Notes under the pieces: generated by a model | Database searches by the model: none | Told to the model about the DNA's origin: nothing | The model's input: only the letters and a program-made list of their open reading frames with translations | Shown: piece after piece, positions 50,120 to 63,500 of the stretch | How the letters are laid out: each line of letters begins with the position of its first letter | Numbering within the stretch: the first letter of the stretch is position 1 | Program-made: the position numbers and the translations under genes | Assembly: GCA_037074765.1 (NCBI GenBank) | Contig: JBAMDO010000183.1 | Coordinates: 1 to 64,000, forward strand | From: Mansonella perstans | Taxonomy: Eukaryota > Nematoda > Chromadorea > Rhabditida > Onchocercidae | Length of the DNA stretch: 64,000 nt | Direction of reading: 5' to 3'

Positions 50120-53100
50120 ATGACCATAAATTATAATTTGCAATTGTCAAATTCGAAACCGTTGGCGCTTTTTCTTATGTTGTTGCGATGGCGTGGAAGT
50201 ATTTGGAAACTTGTGTTAATTGAACTTGTCATATTTTTGTTAACCTTTTCATTCATTAATATATTACTTAACCATATCATTCCGGAAAATGCACGAGAGT
50301 AAAATTTTATTTCATTTTTCTCTTTTTTCTAATTTTGTTTAAAATAGTAATTTCAAAAATATATAATGTGATGTGGGAAATATTGATTGATTAACTTATT
50401 TACATATCGAGATTTGTTTCATTTATTAATTATTGAGAACAAAAAATTCTTTTAAAAAAAATACTGCAGAAAAAATGAGTCATACCTGTGCATTATGTAT
50501 GATTTTAAATTTTCTCAAATCGATTCTGTCATTTTTTGTTTAGCTATTCATTTCCTATAAGATGAAAATTATAGAATAGCTGCCGAAATAACTGAATGGT
50601 TTAAATCACAGGAAACGTTTAAATTGATACCAATCGAATTTATGCTCGGTTTTCTTGTTCAGGCAATCATAACACGATGGCAAAGAATGGTCCATGACAT
50701 TGGTTTCATTGATAGGTATATGCTTCTTTTCAATTTTTTTCATTCCACAATGAATTTGTGATTTAATTTTGAAATTTCGCTTTCTTATTTACTACTCTAT
50801 TTCTTCTTTTTTTCTTAGGCTTTCATTGCGTAAAAAATTAATCAATCGAATGAATTAATTTTTCTTCAATTTTGCTAGGCGTTTTTTTATTGCTCATTGT
50901 TCAATATTTCTTCAGTTATATGAGTTGATATCAGCAATCAATACTTATAACTGACAATAGGTATATTCATAGCTTCATAGATTGTTTTTGTTAATTACTA
51001 TTAATCAATATTATTAATTACAGGCAATCACTATTTCTATCGTTTATCATTATTGGAGTAATTTTAGAATACATGTTTATCAGTTTTCTGTTGCAGCTTA
51101 TCATTGACTGTAGCTAGTTATATTCATGATGATACGAATTACAGTCGTATGATACGTCGTAATATCATACGCTATGTTTGTTTATCTCAAGTGCTTGCAT
51201 CACGAGATTTCAGCATTGCAGTAAGGAAACGATTTCCCACAATCGAATCGGTTGTTTCGGCTGGTGAGATGAATTAATTCTTAATTTTGCGTCTAAACAA
51301 ATGGATAGATAAGAAAAAGCTTCTATGAATAAAGAGATTAGCATAGATGCATTTGATCAAAAGTTTCTGTCCCATTTATTAGTCAATTTAATTCATCCAT
51401 TTCTTCCTAAATTAATTAAACTAATTAAAATAATTGGTCAATTCTCCTTAATTATTGAATAAATGAAGATATATAATAGCTAATTTAATTGAAAGTGGTG
51501 TAATTGATAATTGATTAAGATTAATTGATAATTGAATCTAATTGATAACTTATTAAGATCGTTTCGAAAAAATATTTCTATTTTGGTTTTATCGACAGCT
51601 TTTCAAGATGATTCATTATTTACAGAGTTTGAAATTTGATAGTTTTATTTTTTGGTTTTATGCTACCACATGAGAAGGAAAAATTCGATCAAATTGATTG
51701 TAATTTTGGATCAAAATATTGGTTACCCGTACAATGGGCACTTTCCATTGTTCGTACATCACGTCAAGAACAATTAATTGATTGTGATCTGTACTGTGAA
51801 CGCATTTGTGAGGTAATTTATTTTACAGTTTTATTACAAAATTTCAAATAATATATATCTTTGACTTGAATTCTATATGAATTAACAAAATTTAATTCAA
51901 TTTATTTTCAGGAAATTAGGAAATTCCGAAATAATTTAGCTAATTTATGTAAATTTGATTGGGTACCATTGCCATTAGCATATCCTCAATTAGTGTATCT
52001 AGCAGTGCATGTACATTTTCTCATAATACTTATTTCAAAGCAAGAAATTATCATTCATCCAATGGTGCACAACCACACGACAAAAATGTCCAGTACTGTA
52101 GCAATGGTTAGTAAATGAATTGATTTCATTTTTTGACAAAATTTTGTCTGGAAAATACTGTGATAAGAATTTGATCAAATGGCACGATATCTTCAGTTAT
52201 ATCAAGCTTAACCTTTAACCTACGAAAATCGTTGCAGGTACATCGATGGTTTCCATTAACATCGGCCATACAATTCTTCTTTTACATGGCTTGGACAAAA
52301 ATTGCAATGGAACTTATCAATCCATTTGGTGAAGATGATGATGATTTTGAAACAAATACACTCATTGATCGAAATTTTAAGGTATATTTTGATCTCTTTA
52401 ATCTATTTAAATCTAGGAAAATTTGCGTCTCCGAATTAAATACTCTCCCATACTTTATCACAATAATAATACAATCACATCAATCAACACAAAGATATTC
52501 ATAATTCGATATTACTATTACTTTATAGTGCTGTTTTTGTTTTAGATGATGAAAATGGTTTAAGAAATTACCTGCCTCTCTAGATTTATAATTTCATATG
52601 CAAAAGAAGAATTTAATTGAATTACGAATCAAACCATCATTTATCATCATTATCACTATTGTCCTTCCATAAGTGATAATTAAATAAATTTGACAGGTTT
52701 CATTTCGATATTTTTTCAATTGCTTTTCCTTCTTTTCAAAAGTTAATAATTTCAGGTGGGGATGAGAATTGTAGATAGCACAAGCGATGATGCATCAATA
52801 CAGTTGAAGGATTCATTTTGGAATCACAACATTGAACCATTCTATAGCGAACAATCTGTTAAAACCAACAAAAACCAAGACGGTTTAATGGGTTCAGCTA
52901 TAAGATTTACGTAATGTTAAATATAAACAATTTTCTAAATTTTAAACAATTTGTTTAAAATATCATTCAAAATTGAAATGAACAAGTATTGGAAGGATTC
53001 AGCAAATCTATTAATGTTTTTCAATGTATTAAATACAACAAGGCAAAATATATTGCTAAATCTTTTGTGAGTACAAAATGATCCAAATATTAGCGCAATG

Positions 53101-54391
53101 GATAGATTAATAAACAAATATATGAGAGTTGCAGAATGAAATGTGACTGTTTAGGGAACCCAGTAATATGAAACATATACTGATGATACCATTGAAAAGA
53201 GATAGTATAGAAAGTATCAGTGATACCATCTATCCAATGTGTATAATGCAACGATCACAAAGGTAAAGTATGACGGATAAATATAGAAAGTATGTGAGAA
53301 CTGTTTTCTAATGGTATTTTAAATAAATTAATTAACAGAATGTAATGTTCAATTTTCTTCAAATAACATAAATGCTTACTTAGCGATTTGATTGTTACGA
53401 AATATGTCAATAAGGCAAGTAAAATAAGCAAGCGTAATCCGCGTAAGCGTAAGCATACCGGCAGTAATCTATAGTAAGCGTAAAATTCATAAATTTCAAA
53501 TTTCAAGAGTATGCAATTCCAAATGATTTAACTCATTTAATTTTAGTTAAGTGAAAAAAAAATGAGCCATAGAATTCAAAAGTTCATGTTTAATTTCCTT
53601 TTTTTCAGTACTGATGTCAGCAGACGTCTTTCAATGAGTTCTGCAAAAAATATGAGAACCACAGGGTGAGCAGTGCATGTTTTAAATTTTTTTCTTGAAA
53701 AATTAGGAAAGTCCATAATTGAAATTAAATTTGACTGAAATTTTCAGTAAATAAATCTAGCGATAGCTGAGCTATAATTGTCTGCAGGTGAAATTTTAAA
53801 ATTTAACAATTTCATTTTATAGTACTCTCGAAGAACATGCTACACATGATAAAAATGGTTCGTTACATAATGAGCAGTCATGTCACGTGAACCAGGGTTA
53901 TGTGACAGAAGTGAAAGGTAATTGTAAACAAAATTACATTATAAGTTGTCAATTTTGAAAAAAAGCAAACGGAAGTGAAAGAGAAAAGCAAAAAAACAAA
54001 ACAATGCCCGCAAGGATAAATTATTATCATTTACTATCATTTTTGTCTGACTAATAACTATCTCCACATTTTGTTGTTATTTTAGAATTGAAGATAAAAA
54101 ATGCGTCTATAAAGACCCAAAATAATGACCTGATATTTCCGTTGGGTCAAGCAAATGATAGAGCTACTTTTAGTAATAATATGCACTTAGCTTTGGAATA
54201 TTCAGGTTGTCATTAATTTTTTTTTTAGACACAAGTTCGAGAATCTAAACTCTAAAACAGTTAAAAAGTTCAATTAAAATTGTCAAAGTTTCCTCAACTT
54301 ATTCTTTTTTTTCGCAGTAACGGATAACCCATCAGAACACGACGAAAATGCCGAAAAATTAAACCTTCCACAAACATTAGAAATTTCATGA
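50120..54391 (+). CDS. Bestrophin-family anion channel
   Basis: This is a calcium-activated chloride channel of the bestrophin family, expected in the plasma membrane as a pentamer. Exons are 50120-50298, 50561-50715, 51097-51263, 51643-51812, 51912-52106, 52238-52381, 52756-52910, 53609-53665, 53823-53917, 54086-54205 and 54318-54391. Family landmarks in order are [12 protein letters not shown] with a following hydrophobic helix, [67 protein letters not shown] and [13 protein letters not shown] (the acidic calcium-clasp region after the last helix), then LIDRNF. The last four exons encode a variable hydrophilic tail. The ATG follows directly on a tttacag acceptor, so a 5' UTR intron or spliced-leader site is likely. 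From exon 2 on all phases agree. Exon 1 ends in phase 2 while exon 2 ([10 protein letters not shown]) needs another phase, so a micro-exon, a one-base error or a frameshift is present there. Confidence 0.85.
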
Positions 54392-54885
54392 TGTCGACAA
54401 AACGAAAAAAATACATCGAATCGATCAACTGTAACGAAAATAAGGATAATGATAGCCTTAGCAAATTGCGAAAATGTAAAAAATAATGAAGCAATTTTAA
54501 TGAACAGAAATTTTTAAAGAATACGATTCATAGGAAAATACTTTGAAGCACTGAAAGTTCCAAGAACTATTAAACATTAAAATTCTAAGAACAAAAAGAA
54601 GTATTTTTGAGTGAAAGTGCTAATTAAAAATTCCAAGGAGCATTACACAACAATATGTTTAGAAATATTAGGATGATATACATGATTCATGTTGTAGGTT
54701 ATGTTAAAGATACCAAGAGAAACTGTAATTTGTGTGAATTTCCAATTAGTAAAGAATCTTATTGATAAATAATGTTATCTATAAGATTCAGCCTAACAAT
54801 TTATTAGAAATTATCATACACAAAGATTATAATAACTTAACCAATGCTTAGTAAAAAGTATGCCGATAATAACATATTTAATAGC
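54392..54885. other. Intergenic between two converging genes
   Basis: This is 494 bases between the stop of the bestrophin gene (plus) and the stop of the Nudix gene (minus). It would hold both 3' UTRs; no gene is seen. Confidence 0.6.
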
Positions 54886-55999
54886 CTACTTTTTATGCAT
54901 TAAATATTCTTCAGCTTTTCGAACCAAATCTTGCATTTCCTTGTATCGTGCCAATGTAGCAGCTTCATTAACCGGTAACCATTTCATGTCTTTATGCTCA
55001 CTTGATAATTTGATTTCTTTATCATTTTTCACCTTTGCCAGCCAATACTTGACTGTTTTCTAGAAACAAATGCAATAATTACTGTGAATAAATTAAACTT
55101 CGAGGAAGTTCTCACCTTTTTGTTAATCTCATTTCCATATCGGTCATTCCTTTTCATTATATAATTCAGGACTTCCACGAAGTCCATATGTACATCCAAA
55201 TTATCCGCCGTTATTCCAGCTTCTTCATAGGTTTCACGTAATGCTGCCGACCAATCATCTTCACCACGATCAATATGACCTGAAATAGATACAAAAATAA
55301 ATTTTTTGAATAAAAATTAAGCAAAAATGCCAAGCTCTCAATAAAATTTCATCCAAAATAATATCATCGCAATCAAATCTTGAATCTTCCTAGTTCGCGT
55401 TTTTTACCCAGACCTAGTTACTTTATTGATGAGAAATAAAATTTGTAGCCTAAAAAGTTATTACTCAACAATACTCCAAGATTATATTCAGATTAAAATA
55501 GCAGCATGCTAAAATAAAGTTCCTAAGCAAAGGTATAACGAGTACGGATGAGCGGCCCACAGGTTGATCTGTACATGCAACTCACCTTATATCGCCATTC
55601 ACAAATAAAAGGTGAATTCCTTCCTAAGTTGTGTACGGAAGTCCCTAAATTCTACTAGTAGTCTTATATAGCAAATATACAGCAGGCAACATATAATTGG
55701 TCTTTTGTCTAGAAATAAAAATATTACTTTAACATATCAGTATCAATAGACTGAAGGTCCATACAAGTTACAGAACAGAACAGTCAAATATAGGTTTTCT
55801 TGCTATTATCAGAAATCAAATCGGAAGAATAATGAAGGAACCTTTTATTATTTAAATAAATATTTTAAAATAAACAACAACCTTTCGGTGGAGTCCAATG
55901 ATATGGAGGATATGATGCTTGCAATAATAAATATTCGATTTGACCAGCTCTATCACGATAGATCAAGATACCTGCTGCATGCACACTATCGACCATCAT
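54886..55999 (-). CDS. ndx-4: Diadenosine tetraphosphate hydrolase (NUDT2-type Nudix)
   Basis: It cleaves Ap4A asymmetrically to ATP and AMP in the cytosol, clearing stress-linked dinucleotides. Three exons (55882-55999, 55116-55279 and 54886-55059) join in phase to 456 bases, 151 residues, close to the roughly 147 of human NUDT2. The Nudix box is complete and spans the start of exon 2: G-x5-E-x7-RETYEEAG, followed by I, with the three glutamates that bind the metal. The N-terminal strand has AAGILIYRD and YLLLQASYPPYHWTPPKG, as in NUDT2. The C-terminal part has YWLAKV and KDMKWLPVNEA. I chose the Met at 55999; a second Met follows at once and an in-frame one lies upstream at 56113, whose extension resembles untranslated sequence. 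The symbol follows the C. elegans Ap4A hydrolase and is given by family resemblance. Confidence 0.9.
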
Positions 56000-57588
56000 A
56001 TGAATACGAGAAAAGTGACGTAGAACGAAAAGTGACGTTTCGACTTGGGATAAGAACGTTATGTGCAGACCTGAAAATAAGCGTCCGTTCATTCGGTCAG
56101 CCGCGAAATACAACTTTGAAAATTTAAATATTGAAATAGTTAAAAATTTTTCTGAAAGCTTTTCTTAAATCTGAATGCCCTCCGTGCCCAATTGATCTCC
56201 CTTTTCTGTCTCGCGTTTGCATCATTACTCTTCCCCATATTTTGTCTTTTAAATTTTATTTTCTCAACTCCTTCACATAACAGTACAAAGATAATGAAAA
56301 AGATGAGACAGTAAGACAGTAAGTGATGCTCCGAAATTACAAAGAAAAAGTTTCAAATATATTAAACAAGAATAAAATTTTTTAAGACTCCATTATCTTT
56401 ATACTGTTATGTGGAAGTAAAAGTACTTTTTATAATTTAGCCGTTTGTCAGATTTTATATCTCGACTTCTTTAATGAACATTTTATTGTTTCGGAATTCT
56501 ATCTACTCCAGGGCCACCTGTTTTTCCACTTTTTATTCCTTCTTTAGCTATCCCTGTTTATAGATCCTTTTGTTCTTCATGAAATAAGTTAAGCTGCTCC
56601 TTACTGGTATTGATATATCCCGGGATTAGAGCAACCGCATAATCATCAGTGTTCAGCAACACTGATAACATAATATGCAATTTAGTCTTTTAAAGAGGCC
56701 AATCCAAAATATTTTGCAGTATTTGCAGAGTGTGACAGCTTTTGAATTCCTCCCAAAACCTTTATTCTTTAATAAATAAAGATGAGAATACGTCCTGAGC
56801 AAAAAAATGTTTATGTGAAGATGCGCATGCGAGAAGTTCAAAACATTCCTAGAACAAACGCCAATAAAAAACCACCTGTTCAAGAAAAATTCAAGGAAAG
56901 GTTTGTGAAATGGATAAAATTTTACACATGTTTCTTGAAACTAAGCTTAATAAGATCTGAAATCCAAATTAATTTGCGAAAACGCAACTTTCTGCAATAT
57001 TTTAAAATCCCATTAAATACTACGCTTGTTTTTGCTTCCAAGAAAATGCCAGAGATTTCATAAAATTTACAATCGGCTTTAGATTTGATGAATGAAACTT
57101 CAATCACACGCAACTATCATGCAAGGAAGTTCACTGGGAAAAAAAAAACCGTATAAATGCTAATACAAATAAATAACAAATGAATTTTCAAAACTAACTG
57201 ACGCTGCTATGCAAAAACAATTAAAGGAAAATCAAGTTGCACAAATAAGATATTCAGAAGTGATTTTAAGGCTGAATGACGAATTTGTAAAAAAAATTCT
57301 AGAGCAAAAAACTTTCGTATTCAAAACTAAGCATTCATTCATAAGACTAAGGTCCTTGTCTCATTTCCTTTTTTAAAGAAAAGTTAAAAGTCAATTTAAA
57401 TTAAAAAAATTAATTTCATAACAGACGGTTGCAAAAAAACAAACTGAATGAATGCAGATAAAATGAAAAAAGCGATATCCTGCGTAAATTTCCGAATAAT
57501 AAAAAAATCAAATAATCAAAATTTCTTATTATTCTCTGATTTCAAAATTAATCAGAGAAAAATAAGCTCATTCAGCTTCATTATTATC
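56000..57588. other. Intergenic, no gene recognised
   Basis: This lies between the start of the Nudix gene and the 3' end of the Tudor gene. The 93-codon frame at 56782-57063 and its antisense partners show no motif or splice support. Confidence 0.5.
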
Positions 57589-60500
57589 TTATATTTCACT
57601 TATTAATTCCACAATCCAAATACCATCCGAATTACGTTGCTCCTTGAATACAGCACGCATCAATTGTCCAACACAAGGTATTTCATTCAAATGACATTTA
57701 ATCGTTTTGAACAGTTTCGCTTCATTCAAAGAAGCCAAAATACATGGTACTGCTAGAGCAGGTTTGTTACGAACATTTGGAGACTGAAATGTTTAATTAA
57801 TATGTTCCAGAATAGAGGCTTTGAAACCCTACAAAAAATAATAGCAAACAGAAGCATCATTTTAAAACTTGAATAATGTTTTGACATAATAATTTACTAT
57901 CGATCAAGACTACCAACAGTTTCGAACAATTTTACCAAGTTTTCTATGGACCATAATTCATTTGACCGGATAGTTTCCACATGCCCATCGTCAATATGTC
58001 GTACATGCACAGCATTTTCACTGAAATGTTCAATAAGCGCTCTAACTTTTGTTCTTCCAAGAATATTGCATTGTACTACACATAGCGCACCAATTGCCTG
58101 CAAATATACAATAACAGCGAAGAAAGATGGATATAAGAAACTATTCAATGTATCTTTCGCAATACTGTTACAACCTAAAGCATTTATACACTAATTTTTG
58201 CTGTAACGCAATGAAATTTGATATTAGGAATCTAAAAAAAAAAATAAACATCAATGCCAGTAAAAGTAACAATTTCATCCACATTCAATTTCTGTGTCGG
58301 ATACAACGAATCAAAACATGTGGCAGACATATCTTGTGATAGCGAAGTCGGGATTACAAAAAATACTGGCCAATCAACATTACTACCAACTCTTCGTACT
58401 ATTAATTCGCTTCCACTAACGATGTTAACAATCTTATGATATATCTGAAAATCCAGCCCTTTAATGTGTCATAACATAAAACATTGCTGTTAAGGAACAT
58501 TTTTCATGTTTCCCAAAAAGTTAAAGCAAGATTTTTCAAAAATTAGTGTTTATGACATTTGATTGCTCAGTATTTTGAGAGTGCATATATTGTAGAATAT
58601 CCGTATTTTTGATAGGAGGAAGTACCACATCTACTTGCACGTGTGCAGAATTATTATACCTGATAAGTCGGGAATGATTGAAATTCATCGTCTTTATGCA
58701 CAGAGATTTGCGATTCTGGCAATACAAGCTAAAACTGGATCAATGTTTCAATCAAGACTGTACTTTAATAAATCATCATATAAAAAAAATTGCGCTAAAT
58801 TTCTAACAGAATCATCAGAGCTCTTGATAAAACAGAATACCATTTCTTGCTCTTCATAGCTGCTCGAACTGATTTCTAATTGACTATAATCGGATGACTC
58901 ATCGGATGTATAAATTGGTTTTTTAATCATACTTGTACATGATGAATCGGATGCCTGTAAATATTACAAGAATTTTTGAGATTGAGTTAGGTTAAAAGCA
59001 CTTCTCTTATTACAATTTTTTGCCCATCCCAAATATTTTTGATCAATTGTAAATAATGGAAATAAAGAAGCACTGTATTGCTAAAATCCTTCAATGAATA
59101 TTCCAATTTTGGTTCAGTAATTTGCAGATTTGAAAAGTTCGGCAAATCTTTAGTATATTGTAAAGTTGCACTCAGCGAACGCTTTGGAAAATTATTCTGG
59201 ACATCTGAAATGAAAATTTTTATTATGCCACTACATTCGATTCATACCAAAACTTTTCAAGAATATGCTATCAAATTAAATTCTTAACATTTACCATGTG
59301 ATTGTATTTTAGCAATGTTACAATAATTACTGATTGTTCGGTGTGGCGGTTCACCGTAATCAGTTGCTGATAAAGGAATTTTGCAATCTGAAGTGACAAA
59401 AATAAACAAAAAAGTCGGAAAGCCACTTCCAGTTTCATTTTCTGATGTCTCTATTTAAACGTGCAAGTTTCGATTTGGATTTGGAAAGAAGTACATTTTA
59501 TTATTTTATAGTTGATTAATTTTTTTTTTTTTTTTTTTATTAGTTGATATTTTTAAAACAATTATAACGTAGTCAAATGAGAGTAAAAATAAACAAATAA
59601 CAAAGAAGTAAGTACAACTGTGTGAATCATAGTGGAATAAAGAAGTTATGGATTTTGGATAACCAAAAAAAAAAATTCATAAAACATAGCAACCTCCGTA
59701 TGAACTCGAAATAATACTTTTGATGTCGGGAATTTTCGATGTCGGAAGGGCAGTCTTTGACTGACGTTTTTTAGTTTTTGAATTAAGATGAAATAGCGCT
59801 TGAAGTTTTTTATTATGCGGCAAAGGTTGCCTTATTGAATGCCCATTGGTATTTTCCGAAGAAGTGTCATTGAGTGATAGCGTCCGCTTTTTTTTGGTTG
59901 ATGTAATTTGCCACTTTGAAGGAGAATAATATTCCCGAGGAGAAGCATGCTATAACGATATGAAAAAATACAGCTCTAGCTCAAGATCTAATTTTTTGAA
60001 AATCTCAATGTCAAAGTCTCATGTTTCAAATATTCAAATATATTAAATATAGCAAAATTACGCAAAACGAATGAACAAACTCAATGCGTTAAATGAATAC
60101 CATGTCGTTCAAAAACTGTATTTCTGAAGCTCAGTAAAGGTCGATGCTACTTCTATTCACATGTAAATGGAATTAAATGAATTAAATCAGAATAAATTAT
60201 ACTAGTGAGCCAAATGAATGAGCACACAAATCATTACTTTGTTTATATTCTGGTCGTATTTCGCAATCCGAAAATTATGATCACCTGCTGCATTTGAAAG
60301 TAATACCTGTGCATCTGGTATATAAGGCATTGATAAGCGAGTGCCATTTCTTAAATTAAATATAAAAAAATTATAGCATTTAATTTGAAATATATGAATG
60401 CTTAAAAACTTGAAAAATTCTCAAAACCAATTATGAATAAATATTATAGAAATTGATCAAAACTAGCTTAAAATTTGCACACAAAAAATCCTAGTGATTT

Positions 60501-63500
60501 TTTCCATGCTTTAAAGAAAAAAAGATCGTTGAATTATTCTAACAAGTAGTTCGGCTTATTAAGAACTTCTTTTCAGTTATGTGACTGTCAAGAATGATAA
60601 AAAATGTGAGATATATTCCTACAGACTAAGGAATCACAGGAGACACTATCGTCTGACTCATTGGTTGAAACTACTTAATCTCTAACGATCTCGTAAATAA
60701 ACTGGAACACTTTGAGAGTATATATACGATTTTTCGAAAATATCATTATGAGGCTTTACTAGATGTGTATGCATACACTATTACTGACAGCACGCTTTGT
60801 TTTATTATCGGTTAATTAAAATTTATGAGACAAACATTTGCTGGTACGGTCGAATGCATGGGTTTATGGGTGCTACAACACCTAATGTATGTGAAGTAGA
60901 ATGATGCGATGTCCATTGTCCCAATTGTTGTTGTTGCAGTATATTGGCAGTACTATTACAATTGCTGCATCCGTTTCCAGTTTGACCGTAACCGTTTGTA
61001 GTAAAAATAGGTACACCACAATAATTATCTTGTTGCACTTGCGGATAGAAAGCATTCTAAAAAAAAAAATTTCTCATTCTTCGCATGCTGAACAGCCGTT
61101 TTGATTTGAAATCAAGCATGCTAGTGAAAGAAAAACAGTAGATGGCAAAGACTGTTTAATCTAAATGGATAAATCACTAATAAACAAGGCTTTCTTTCTT
61201 AGAATAACTGACATCAAGGAATTTGAAATCGTCCATATCAAGCCATAACAATATAACATCGGGTAAAATTAACAAATGGTGCTTCTACTACTTGCATTAA
61301 ATTTGATAATTTTCTTTCAGCAGTTAAGAAATAAGATACAAGATTACACTGTTAAGGAATAGTCTGCCAATTTTAATCTATCGTAAAAAAAAACAGATCG
61401 ACAGAAAGTTCTTTCTCTACCAAATTCTCGAAAGACCTAAATAATACGTACCCCTTTCACAAAACTTGAGTTATTGGAAGTTACCATGTCCAGTTTTGCT
61501 GATATATCCCACAGTTGCATTTGCAACGCTATCAATTGTAACTGTTGCTGCCGCTCGATGCTAGAAAAGCATATACAACTTCCAGTTCTCTCTTATAATA
61601 CTTTCTGACAAAAAATAAGTCCAGAACTATTTCTTTATAAATATTAAGTCTTCCAATCAGAGAAACCTGTCCCATCTTTATTTTTCAAAGAAAAAAAAAC
61701 TCAATTAAAAACCCACATGATTTCATTTCAACACAAACCTTTCGTTTGCAAAATTTTCTTCCTCCTTTTTCAGCAATTCTTCCTGTTCATATAACTGTTT
61801 TTCCTCCTCATCTAATTTCTCTCTTCGCTGTTCAAGCTCTCTCATGGAATCCACATCCAGTATATTTTTAATGTCGGAAAAAAATACAGTGAAACTGGAT
61901 CTTACAAAACAATTTTATTAGAGCGGAATCTCTAATTCAACGCACAAATTAGAATTTAGTATCTCAAATGTTTTTGTCTGGATTTCTGTGCTAATTTCAT
62001 ACTTGTTACCAAGTTATTTATTAAAATTTCAATTTTTGTACTACGATTTAGTTATTTAACGAAAAAAGAAATCAACATAAGTAGTGCAGTAAAAAACCGC
62101 ATTAACCCTGTGATGGAGTATCGATATTTATCTCTTTCTTTATTTTCTTTTTTTCATCCTCCTCTTTGTGCGCTCGTAGCTTCTTGTAATAAAGCACAAA
62201 ATCTGTGTCTGACAATGTCACTTTTGCCCAATACAAATCATGAGCACATTTTAATGTTAAGCAAACATTGTAATCGTTTTCATCAAGTAACTGAAAATAA
62301 GCTTTTAAATAAGCTGAAAATAAGCTTTTAATAAGAAAATAAGCTCACTTATAATTTGATAAGAATAACACTATTATTGATACCAAATCACATTTCATAT
62401 TTCATTAAACTAAGATGGTTAGTACTAGAAGATCTTTTCCCATACAAATGCAACTTTTTTTCATATGTGTGTATTAGAAATAAACGAATGGCATTTAACA
62501 GAAAACATAATTAAATGATTTTAATCGACATACAAAGGAAACAATTAAATTACATGGAAAAGCAAGAGAGAGTTAATTGTAGTGATTTTGTGTGCTAATT
62601 TTTTCATTCAAATTCCTTTTTTTTCCTCAAAATGTTTGATAATTTGAAATTCATGTAACATAAGAGTGAAGAATGCAGCACTGTCTTACCCTCACTCCTT
62701 TATTACAAATCTTTTTGGACGGTGAAAACCTCTTCACTCGACATCGAAATGCCATTGTTGGCTTCTCGAAAACTTCAACAGGCTGAAATCGATATCTGCA
62801 TTCGAACTGTTACGACTATTGTTACAACTGTTCCAACATGAAATTATGTCAGTAACAAATAATTAACAGCATTCTGGAATGCTCTTAAAATAAGTCGAAA
62901 ACGACGCACATCATAGTTTTGCATGTACATTTTACCCATATTCATCAAATAGCAATATGCTACCATTACTTTCGTACGTTATTATTAGAACTGTAACAAC
63001 ATGAACGACACATCCTCTCAGTTGATATAAGATCAAATATTCTGAGCTCTTTTCATGGTTAAACAATCTTTTTAAAAATCGCTCATGTCGCAATATAATC
63101 AAATTTAACCTGATCCTGGAGTTCAAATAGATTTGATACACTGCACACAATCGTTTGCCCGAAATCAACAAGCAGCACTTCACAGGTGTTATCATCTGGT
63201 CGGTAATGGGTCGCTACTGCCCTAAATAAATGGACAACAACTAAATGTGGAGAAAAGGTCGAAAACATTGCTTGGAATTACAAAATTAATTTTCTTTCGA
63301 AATTAAAAAAAAAAACTAAAAAATGAACGATCAATTGAATCGTACCTAGACAATGGAATTAAAGAATAATAAACAAGCAGTCATTGTATACTTAGCCTGT
63401 AGTCATAGTAGTTTCGGAAATATATCAAGATAATAGATTGAGAATCAATTCCACAAGATTATCTTATTTGCAGTAGAAATTTCACGCTATCCACGCAAGC

